14,249 nt of DNA, from NCBI GenBank assembly GCA_013044415.1, contig JABEUO010000053.1:1-14249 (forward strand). The letters are read 5' to 3'. The notes under the pieces were generated by a model. The model saw nothing but the letters and a program-made list of their open reading frames with translations, did no database searches and had not been told where the DNA came from. How positions within the stretch are numbered: position 1 is the stretch's first letter; each line of letters begins with the position of its first letter. The translations under genes and the position numbers were made by a program. The stretch is from Acidimicrobiaceae bacterium (GTDB taxonomy: Bacteria > Actinomycetota > Acidimicrobiia > Acidimicrobiales > Acidimicrobiaceae). Positions 1-6,398 of the stretch are shown here, one piece after another.

Positions 1-152
1 CGCATACTCTGATTTAGCACCGGTAGGGGAACCGGTCGGAGAAGCTGGATAGCCGAGATAATGACTAACAGCAGTACTACAAGGACTACAATCCCCCGAA
101 CCCGCCTGAGCGATGTCCCAGAGGAGCCTCGCCTCGACGAATAGCCACCCAT
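1..152 (-). CDS. N-terminal fragment of a membrane-anchored or secreted protein (runs off the left edge)
   Basis: An open frame starts with ATG at 152-150 and stays open for 50 codons to the window edge, so the rest of the gene is missing. The product begins with a short basic segment (MGGYSSRRG, then several Arg up to residue 19). One strongly hydrophobic segment of about 16-18 residues follows (IVVLVVLLLVIISAIQLL, roughly 21-38), then a Pro-rich stretch (RPVPLPVLNQ, 39-48). This is the layout of an uncleaved signal anchor or an inside-to-outside single-pass protein. An AAGAAGG purine run lies 3 nt before the ATG, a close but usable ribosome site. It follows ftsK in the same orientation after 319 nt. 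An anchor followed by a Pro-rich linker is seen in actinobacterial D-Ala-D-Ala carboxypeptidase-like proteins, but no catalytic motif is inside the window, so that family name is only a guess. Confidence 0.55.
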   Translation of the reverse strand, partial: MGGYSSRRGSSGTSLRRVRGIVVLVVLLLVIISAIQLLRPVPLPVLNQSM

Positions 153-471
153 TGACCTTCTTGACGACGGGAGCCAGGTGTCATTCCTTGGCATTTGTGG
201 GGCTACCTCCAAAAGAAATTGGACTCACTGGGAGTGCTAAAGACCACTTGAGCCTACCGTCTCTAATGGCTACCCGTACCACCCCAACACAAGCCGCCAC
301 ATTCGATATTCAGGTTACAAAGGTCGCTTGGAATCGAGAAACCGCTGGAAGTCCCGCAAAAACTTGCGCTTTATATCGAGGACAAAAATATGCAATTCCC
401 GGGTCTCCAAGGAGCGCAAAGTTTCTTAGCCTTATGGCTCTGACTATATGGCTCTGACTATATGGCTCTGA
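153..471. other. 319-nt spacer between ftsK and the left-edge gene; no convincing gene
   Basis: No frame here has the length, start and ribosome site expected of a gene. Two minus-strand fragments look somewhat protein-like. One is open from 425 to 318 (reads RSLETRELHIF and onward, stop 315-317) with no ATG. The other can start at GTG 300-298 and give 39 residues ending SFGGSPTNAKE (stop 181-183). They are in different frames and could be remnants of a decayed gene, or chance. The longest plus-strand frame (113-457) resembles no family I know and runs against all neighbours. A small perfect hairpin (5-bp stem, 4-nt loop) is at 355-368. The ftsK-proximal end is occupied by a 14-bp tandem repeat. 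No U-tract terminator is visible after ftsK on the minus strand. Confidence 0.5.
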
Positions 472-479
472 CTATATGG
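433..479. repeat. 14-bp tandem repeat, 3 perfect copies, spanning the ftsK stop codon
   Basis: The unit TATGGCTCTGACTA (plus strand) occurs perfectly at 433-446, 447-460 and 461-474, followed by a 5-base partial copy (475-479). The ftsK stop codon (TAG on the minus strand, 474-472) is inside the copy nearest the gene. On the minus strand each unit carries a TAG. Because 14 is not a multiple of three, successive TAGs fall in different frames. The array looks like slippage-generated duplication of the extreme 3' end of ftsK into the spacer. Seen directly; any function is unknown. Confidence 0.95.
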
Positions 480-2895
480 AGAGTTCGTCCAGCTCTTCCT
501 TGCTCATTAGGACCTCCCTCGGCTTTGAGCCCTCGCTCGGTCCGACTACTCCGTCCTGCTCCAAGAGATCCATCAGCCTGCCCGCTCTGGCAAAACCGAC
601 TTTGAGCTTCCTCTGGAGCATCGAGGTAGAACCCAGTTGGGAGCTGACCACCAGTCGTAGTGCTTCGTTGTAATATTCGTCCTGCGAAGCCCCACTTTCC
701 GAGCTGCCCTTGCCTCCGTCGGACACCTCTTCAAGCTCATCGAGGTACGCCGGCCCACTCTGCCTCAGCCAAAAACCGACGACCCCGCGCACTTCGGACT
801 CAGACACCCACGGGGTTTGAATTCGCCTGGGAACCGAAGAGTCTGCGGTAACGATGAGCATGTCGCCCTTCCCGATCAACTTTTCTGCCCCTGGTTGGTC
901 GAGAATTACCCTCGAATCGGCTTGTGAAGCGACCGAAAATGCCATCCGTGAGGGAACGTTAGCCTTGATGACTCCGGTTATCACGTCCACAGAAGGCCTT
1001 TGGGTAGCTATGAGGAGGTGTATGCCCACCGCTCTCGCCTTCTGCGCAATCCGGCATATCGAATCTTCGACATCCCTCGGAGCGACCATCATTAGATCGT
1101 TCAGCTCGTCTACAACTACGATTATGTAAGGGAGCGACTCCATAGTTGGCGTCTCGACGTCTAAGGGGTCAAAGATGTACTCCTGTGAAGCCGCTTTGGA
1201 CGCCTCGGCCAATTCGTTGTAGCCGGTTATGTTTCTCACTCCAACACCGGCCAGGAGATCGTATCGGCGGTCCATCTCTTTAGTAGCCCAGTTCAGAGCG
1301 CCAGCCGCCCTCTTGGGATCGACTACCACCGCAGAGAGGAGGTGCGGAAGCCGCGAGTACTGACCGAGCTCCACCCTCTTTGGATCTACCAAAATCATCC
1401 TCACCTGGGCCGGCGTCGCCCTCATTAAGATGGAAGTTATCATCGAATTCAAAGCGGAGGATTTCCCCGACCCAGTAGCACCTGCGATAAGAACGTGCGG
1501 CATATCGGCGAGATTCGAGACGATCGTCCTTCCATAGATGTCCCTACCTAATGGCACCTCTAGAGGGAGTGTCGCCTTCTTCATCTCGGGCGCTAATAGG
1601 ACGTCGCCCAGGGTCACTACCTCCCTGGACCTATTCGGCACTTCGACACCTATCGCCGACTTGCCGGGAATGGGAGCCAAAATTCGAATATCCGCAGCGG
1701 CCATGGCGTAGGCGATATCGCGCTGCAACGAGAGGAGTTTGGCAACTTTAATACCTTCGCCCAATTCGAGTTCATAGCGAGTAACCGTCGGACCTACGGT
1801 CATCCCCGAAAGCCTCGTCGGCACGCCGTGGGTCATCAAAGCTCCCTGTAGGGCCCTCCCCCTATCTGCGAGTTCGACTTGATCTATCTTGTTGGCGACG
1901 CCTTTGGAAAGTATCGAAGGCGGCGGCAACTTCCAAGTCTGTATAGCTCCAGCGGTCTTTTTGTGGCCGGTCCCAGTGGTGCTAAGGTCATCTGGATCGG
2001 CGACTACTTCCTCTCTCACCGGACCATCTGATGGAGTAGGCGCCTCTTCGGAGAGGTCGACGTAGAACTCCTCAGTTTCGTCATCGGCCTCCTGACCTAG
2101 CGCTCCTTCGCCCTCGCTAAAGACCTCACCAACCGAGTGGCCACTATCGCCTTCGCTGATCACTGGAAACAGGTTGCCCAGCACGTCGACTTCGGGTTCC
2201 GGACTTCCTCCAGATTTAGCCGACTTCATGGCGTCCAATGAGGAACTGGCCTTCTTCGAAAATACCTTTGCGACCCTGTCGAAACCGACCCCGAATAGCC
2301 AGAGTAAACAGAGTAGGCCGATGAGTCCTAAAATGATCGTCGCACCTACTTTGGAGGCTACTAAAGCGAGCCCTCCCCCGATCGACTCGCCAACAAGGCC
2401 TCCGTGTGCCCTGAGATACGCCGAACCGAAGCCGAACTTAACTCCTTGAAAGAGGCTTCCATCGATGGCCGCAATATCGATAGCCAAGGCGGTTATCTTC
2501 CACCAGAACATCCGCCTGGTAGTCAACTCCGCCCTGGCTAGATGGGCGAGTGCGGCCAGGAAGGTGATGCTGAAGATAACCCCAGCCGCAGAAGCGAACA
2601 GGACTTCAACGGCCTCCCTCACTCCCCTACCCAAGAGCCCAAAGAGCGGGGTGAAGACCGAAAGCATCACAAATAGAGAGACCAGTAGGACTATCAGAGC
2701 GAGGGCCTCACCCGAAAGCGGCTCTTTTACCTTCGACTCGCGATCAGTTAATTTGGCCGCAGGGCGGTTAGTCCCACCACTCCTCGACGGTGGTGCCTTG
2801 GTCGACGACGACTTTGACGGAGGCTGAGTGTTGGTCGCCCTGGGCCTCCGAGGATTGCCCCCCTGTCCTGACTTGGACCGAGAAGAATGTGTCAT
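472..2895 (-). CDS. ftsK: DNA translocase FtsK/SpoIIIE
   Basis: A hexameric ATP-driven DNA pump that acts at the division septum, clearing and resolving the chromosome terminus. The 807-residue product has a basic Ser/Pro-rich N-terminus (1-58), a four-helix-type membrane domain (about 63-205), and an acidic low-complexity linker (about 230-310). The motor follows, with Walker A GATGSGKSS at 472-480, Walker B IIVVVDEL ending near 598, and the ATQRPS motif at 630-635. A C-terminal winged-helix gamma domain (about 738-800, QRKLKVGFARAGRLMDLLE) would read polar KOPS-type sequences. The length is normal for actinobacterial FtsK. After Walker B the family usually has DELADLMM; here it reads DELNDLMM. 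The ATG is 7 nt after rnj, and its purine-rich ribosome site (GGAGGTGTAG) overlaps the rnj 3' end, suggesting coupling. The stop codon is embedded in a tandem repeat. Confidence 0.97.
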   Translation of the reverse strand: MTHSSRSKSGQGGNPRRPRATNTQPPSKSSSTKAPPSRSGGTNRPAAKLTDRESKVKEPLSGEALALIVLLVSLFVMLSVFTPLFGLLGRGVREAVEVLFASAAGVIFSITFLAALAHLARAELTTRRMFWWKITALAIDIAAIDGSLFQGVKFGFGSAYLRAHGGLVGESIGGGLALVASKVGATIILGLIGLLCLLWLFGVGFDRVAKVFSKKASSSLDAMKSAKSGGSPEPEVDVLGNLFPVISEGDSGHSVGEVFSEGEGALGQEADDETEEFYVDLSEEAPTPSDGPVREEVVADPDDLSTTGTGHKKTAGAIQTWKLPPPSILSKGVANKIDQVELADRGRALQGALMTHGVPTRLSGMTVGPTVTRYELELGEGIKVAKLLSLQRDIAYAMAAADIRILAPIPGKSAIGVEVPNRSREVVTLGDVLLAPEMKKATLPLEVPLGRDIYGRTIVSNLADMPHVLIAGATGSGKSSALNSMITSILMRATPAQVRMILVDPKRVELGQYSRLPHLLSAVVVDPKRAAGALNWATKEMDRRYDLLAGVGVRNITGYNELAEASKAASQEYIFDPLDVETPTMESLPYIIVVVDELNDLMMVAPRDVEDSICRIAQKARAVGIHLLIATQRPSVDVITGVIKANVPSRMAFSVASQADSRVILDQPGAEKLIGKGDMLIVTADSSVPRRIQTPWVSESEVRGVVGFWLRQSGPAYLDELEEVSDGGKGSSESGASQDEYYNEALRLVVSSQLGSTSMLQRKLKVGFARAGRLMDLLEQDGVVGPSEGSKPREVLMSKEELDELSI

Positions 2896-2902
2896 TTAGA
2901 AC

Positions 2903-4564
2903 CTACACCTCCGTAATTACCGGAATGATCATAGGCTTTCTCTTTGTCTGTCTAGACACCAGCTTACCTATGGCGCTACGCACCGCTTTAGCGAGGGACT
3001 CCCTGTCCACATTCCCGCTTGCCAGCTCCTTTAGAAGGACTTCTCTACTTCTTTGGATGATCTCGTCGAGGCGAATCGAACTCTCGTCCGTTGTTATGAA
3101 GCCCTTGGTCGCGATCTCGGGTCCAACGAGTATTTCGGCATTGGAGATATCTACCGCCGCAAATATCACCAAGACCCCCTCCTCGGAAAGGACCTTTCTA
3201 TCCCTAAGTACCCCGTGGGATACATCCCCGACTACCCCATCGACATAGAGAAATCCGGCGGGCACTACGTCTGAGAATTCGAGCGACTCGTCACTAAGGA
3301 TTACCGAGTCGCCATCCTGTGCCAAAAGGACATTATCCGAATCGATCCCCATCTCCATGGCGATCCTCGAATGGTTATAGAGGTGTCGGTATTCGCCGTG
3401 AACCGGGACGAAATATTGTGGCTTGGCTATAGCGAGGAGGGTCCTAAGTTCGTCCCTCTTTGCGTGCCCGGAGGTATGCACCTTGGCATTAGCCGGGTGG
3501 ATTACCCGCGCTCCCCGTCGATAGAGGCCATCGATGACCTTTCCGACCGCTGTCTCATTTCCAGGTATTGCGTCGGCCGACAGAACTACCAGGTCGCCCT
3601 CACCCACCTCCAGCCACCTATTCTGCCCCAGCGCCATCAGGGTCAATGCAGAGAGGGGTTCGCCCTGCGAACCGGTAGATATCACGCATACCTTCTCCGG
3701 GGGATACTTAGACACCTCTTCAATGTCTAGGATCCTGTCGTCATCAATTTTGAGTATTCCGAGCCTACGCGCTAGGGCTACATTCTTTCCCATCGACCTA
3801 CCCAAGGTAAACACCTTGCGATCAACCGCTGCGGCTACGTTGGCAATCTGTTGGATCCGGTGGATATGCGAGGCAAAGCAACCGACTATTACACGACCCG
3901 ACGAGTGCTTCTCAAACACTTCCATAAGGGCATCGCCGACGATACTCTCCGACTCAGAGTGCCCATTCTCCTCTGCGTTAGTCGAATCCGCCAGGAGGAG
4001 CCGGATCCCCTCACTCTTTGATATCTCGCCGATTCTGGCGAGATCCATCAAACGGGAGTCGACCGGGGTGAGATCGATCTTGAAGTCACCGGAATGGAAA
4101 ATGACCCCTTTGGCGCTTCGGATAGCTAGCGCGAAACTGTGTGGAACCGAGTGTGTTACGGGAATGAATTCGAACTCAAATGGACCGATCTTCCGTTTCT
4201 CCAGGTCCCTGACGACCTCGAAGGAACAGTTGTCGGTTAGACCGGCCTCATCGATGCGGTTCCTGGCGAGTCCTAGGGTGATCTCTGAGCCGTATATTGG
4301 AAACTTAAGCTCTCTGAGCAGGTAGGACAGCCCGCCGGTGTGGTCTTCGTGGCCATGGGTCAACACACAAGCTACCAGTCTGTCCCCCAACTCTCTCAAG
4401 TAGGAGAAGTCCGGAAGAATCAGATCGACACCGGGGGTATCCAGGGTCGGAAACATCAGGCCACAGTCGATCAAAACCGCCTGACCGTCTTGTTCGATAG
4501 TCGCACAGTTACGCCCTATCTCGCCGAGGCCGCCGAGGAAGGTTATCTTTACTTCTGAGGCCAA
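2903..4564 (-). CDS. rnj: Ribonuclease J (beta-CASP metallo-beta-lactamase RNase)
   Basis: A cytoplasmic zinc-dependent enzyme with endonuclease and 5'-to-3' exonuclease activity, involved in mRNA decay and rRNA maturation. The 553-residue product starts with VKITFLGGLGEIGRN, typical of the family. It carries the metal-binding HGHEDH at 70-75, a THSVPHS segment near 137-143 and HSGDFKID at 157-164. The beta-CASP region includes HTSGHAKRDEL at 363-373 and PVHGEYRH at 387-394. A C-terminal domain of about 110 residues completes it, and the length matches RNase J. The start is TTG at 4564-4562, with AAAGGAG about 10 nt upstream inside dapA; no ATG fits the conserved N-terminus. It overlaps the dapA 3' end by 16 bp, so its translation is probably coupled to dapA. 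A neighbouring PNPase gene means both a 5' and a 3' exonuclease are encoded in this block. Confidence 0.96.
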   Translation of the reverse strand: MASEVKITFLGGLGEIGRNCATIEQDGQAVLIDCGLMFPTLDTPGVDLILPDFSYLRELGDRLVACVLTHGHEDHTGGLSYLLRELKFPIYGSEITLGLARNRIDEAGLTDNCSFEVVRDLEKRKIGPFEFEFIPVTHSVPHSFALAIRSAKGVIFHSGDFKIDLTPVDSRLMDLARIGEISKSEGIRLLLADSTNAEENGHSESESIVGDALMEVFEKHSSGRVIVGCFASHIHRIQQIANVAAAVDRKVFTLGRSMGKNVALARRLGILKIDDDRILDIEEVSKYPPEKVCVISTGSQGEPLSALTLMALGQNRWLEVGEGDLVVLSADAIPGNETAVGKVIDGLYRRGARVIHPANAKVHTSGHAKRDELRTLLAIAKPQYFVPVHGEYRHLYNHSRIAMEMGIDSDNVLLAQDGDSVILSDESLEFSDVVPAGFLYVDGVVGDVSHGVLRDRKVLSEEGVLVIFAAVDISNAEILVGPEIATKGFITTDESSIRLDEIIQRSREVLLKELASGNVDRESLAKAVRSAIGKLVSRQTKRKPMIIPVITEV

Positions 4565-5505
4565 GTTCGGCCAACTCCTTTATTAAAGAGGATTCCAAGC
4601 TTTTTCGATCTCGAATCGAGGTCGACCAGTAGAGCTTCTGCTTGCGAAACTAGCTCGTCCGAGGGGTTTGAAATGGGCAACCTGCAGTTTCGGGTCGACA
4701 GTCCTAGGGCTTCAATCATCGCCTTAGTAGGTATAGGATTTGGTGCGTCAGCTTGGCTTTCGAAACGGTAGGACGGCCCGAGGATCCGATTGATCTCCGA
4801 TGCGAGCTTGATATCACCCTTTTGGAAGGCTTCAACCATGGCGCTAAATAACTCTCCAGCCCAGTGGGTTGCAACCCCGACGACACCGACTGCACCTACC
4901 GACATGAACGGGAGGGTCAAAGAGTCATCACCGGAATAGACGCTAAAGTCCTCCGGTGCGTCCGCAATCAATTGTGCGGCGTTGGCCACCTCGCCAGAAG
5001 CATCCTTGAGCGCACAGATATGTGGGTACTCTTCAACCAGCCTCAGCAGGGTCTTATGCTCGAGCTTCCTTCCGGTCCTAATTGGAATATCATAAATAAC
5101 AATCGGGAGGTCGGTCTGCTCGGCCATCTTAGCGAAGTGCCCAAAAATGCCGTCTTGGGAGGGCCTCGAATAGTAAGGGACCACCGCTAGTACTCCCTTG
5201 GCCCCCAGATCCTTTGCGAGCCCAGTCAGCTCAGCGCTATGAGCCGTGTCATTGGACCCAGATCCTACGATCACGGGAAGATCCGTCGCCTCAATCGTCT
5301 TCCGCCAGACTTCTACCCTCTCTGGGTCGGTCAATGTCCCCGCCTCACCGGTGGTGCCGGTGGAGACTATCGCGGTGCTTCCTGTCGACTTCAGGTGATT
5401 CGCCAAAGCTGTTATCGCTTCGTAATCTACCGACGAGTCGGCCTTAAACGGAGTTGCCATCGCAGTAATGACCGGTCCAAAACCAACAAAAGCCCTTCCC
5501 ATCAT
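4549..5505 (-). CDS. dapA: 4-hydroxy-tetrahydrodipicolinate synthase
   Basis: Condenses pyruvate with aspartate semialdehyde in the diaminopimelate/lysine pathway, feeding peptidoglycan. The 318-residue TIM-barrel protein shows STGTTGE at 48-54 (the Thr pair that contacts substrate), the active-site Tyr138 and Arg143 in IYDIPIRTG, and the Schiff-base lysine Lys167 in ALKDASG. The segment is YDIP, not the YNVP of Escherichia coli; variation there is known in actinobacteria. Roughly the last 20 residues (about 299-318, Lys-rich, ending TWPQK) extend past the usual family end and overlap the start and ribosome site of rnj. The start is the first of two adjacent ATG codons. It overlaps the dapB stop as ATGA, with GGTGAGG a few bases upstream, which strongly implies translational coupling with dapB. 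Confidence 0.96.
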   Translation of the reverse strand: MMGRAFVGFGPVITAMATPFKADSSVDYEAITALANHLKSTGSTAIVSTGTTGEAGTLTDPERVEVWRKTIEATDLPVIVGSGSNDTAHSAELTGLAKDLGAKGVLAVVPYYSRPSQDGIFGHFAKMAEQTDLPIVIYDIPIRTGRKLEHKTLLRLVEEYPHICALKDASGEVANAAQLIADAPEDFSVYSGDDSLTLPFMSVGAVGVVGVATHWAGELFSAMVEAFQKGDIKLASEINRILGPSYRFESQADAPNPIPTKAMIEALGLSTRNCRLPISNPSDELVSQAEALLVDLDSRSKKLGILFNKGVGRTWPQK

Positions 5506-6335
5506 TTCGCCTCACCTGTCGACATCGAATTAAACATCCCCTCAATAAGGTCGTCAACCCCGATGGTCAGTCCCTTTACGCTCGCTACACCCCTTGTTGC
5601 AATTATGACCCCGGGCATAAAAGAACTCCGGTCGTAAGAGTCATGCCTGATCGTCAGTGATTGACCCGTCGTACCCATGACCACCTCTTGGTGCGCTATC
5701 GCACCTCTGATCCTAAGCGAATGGATACCGACACCATCCACCGAGGCGCCCCTCGCACCTTCTACCACAAACTTTTGAGTTGGGTCGGGTTCAAACGCCC
5801 CGCCCGATGCGACCTTAGCACGACCAATTCTCCTGGCGGTAGTCAGGGCGGTCCCCGAAGGTGCGTCGACCTTTGTATCGTGGTGCATCTCGACCACTTC
5901 AACGGAGTGAAAAAATGGCGCCGCCATCTCGGCGAACTTCATCATTAAAATCGCCCCTATGGCAAAGTTGGCAGCGACGATGCAACCCACCCCGGAGGCG
6001 AGAAACCTTTCATTCAACTCCTCAAGTTGCAAAGTGGAGAGTCCGGTGGTCCCAACCACCGCCGAGATTCCATTTTCGGCACAAAACATCAAGTTTTGAT
6101 ATGCCGAAGCGGCATCGGTAAAGTCAATGGCGACTTCCGTCCCCGATCTAAGCAGTTCTGAAAGGTCCCCCGAGACTATCAGTCCAGTCCCGGCGATACC
6201 TAGCGCATGGGAGTATTCGATACCCGATAGCTTCGGGTCTACAAGTGCAACGAGTTCGAGATCCGACTCTTGAAGGACCGCCTGGACGACGGTCGAACCC
6301 ATTTTGCCACCAGCGCCTAATACTGCAACTTTCAT
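5502..6335 (-). CDS. dapB: 4-hydroxy-tetrahydrodipicolinate reductase
   Basis: Reduces the product of DapA with NAD(P)H, the next step toward diaminopimelate and lysine. The 277-residue protein has an N-terminal dinucleotide-binding loop GAGGKMG at 7-13, the VVGTTG motif at 93-98 and the catalytic/substrate segment HHDTKVDAPSGTA at 151-163, where His151, His152 and Lys155 match the E. coli catalytic set. It is close in length to the E. coli enzyme and longer than the mycobacterial one. The ATG at 6335-6333 fits the conserved N-terminus (MKVAVLGAGG), but only a weak GTAGG element lies upstream. The gene follows pnp after 63 nt that contain a strong stem-loop, so its expression may depend partly on read-through. 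It overlaps dapA by 4 bp. No M16 peptidase or thyX gene, common neighbours in other actinobacteria, intervenes here. Confidence 0.96.
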   Translation of the reverse strand: MKVAVLGAGGKMGSTVVQAVLQESDLELVALVDPKLSGIEYSHALGIAGTGLIVSGDLSELLRSGTEVAIDFTDAASAYQNLMFCAENGISAVVGTTGLSTLQLEELNERFLASGVGCIVAANFAIGAILMMKFAEMAAPFFHSVEVVEMHHDTKVDAPSGTALTTARRIGRAKVASGGAFEPDPTQKFVVEGARGASVDGVGIHSLRIRGAIAHQEVVMGTTGQSLTIRHDSYDRSSFMPGVIIATRGVASVKGLTIGVDDLIEGMFNSMSTGEAK

Positions 6336-6360
6336 GGGTAAAGCCTACAAGATACGACGG

Positions 6361-6387
6361 CCCCCTGGCCGCAAATGGGCCAAGGGG
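6361..6387 (-). terminator. 10-bp stem-loop in the pnp-dapB spacer
   Basis: CCCCTTGGCC and GGCCAGGGGG (minus strand) pair over 10 bp with a single G-U, around a 7-nt loop. The element starts about 11 nt after the pnp stop codon. It lacks a following U-tract, so it is not a canonical intrinsic terminator. It may act as a 3' end protector, a partial terminator, or a processing site that separates the pnp message from the dapB-dapA-rnj-ftsK message. The structure is seen; the role is inferred. Confidence 0.45.
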
Positions 6388-6398
6388 ACGTCCAAACT

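Noticed and set aside
19..36. ACCGGT-6 nt-ACCGGT inverted repeat as a terminator
   Set aside because: It lies inside the coding part of the left-edge minus-strand gene and has no U-tract on either strand.
113..457. Plus-strand open frame of 114 codons left of ftsK
   Set aside because: No recognisable domain, opposite to all neighbours, and it overlaps both the minus-strand N-terminal fragment and the tandem repeat.
3534..4325. Long plus-strand open frame (263 codons) opposite rnj
   Set aside because: It is antisense to a complete, motif-bearing RNase J gene; its composition is what the complementary strand of coding DNA produces.
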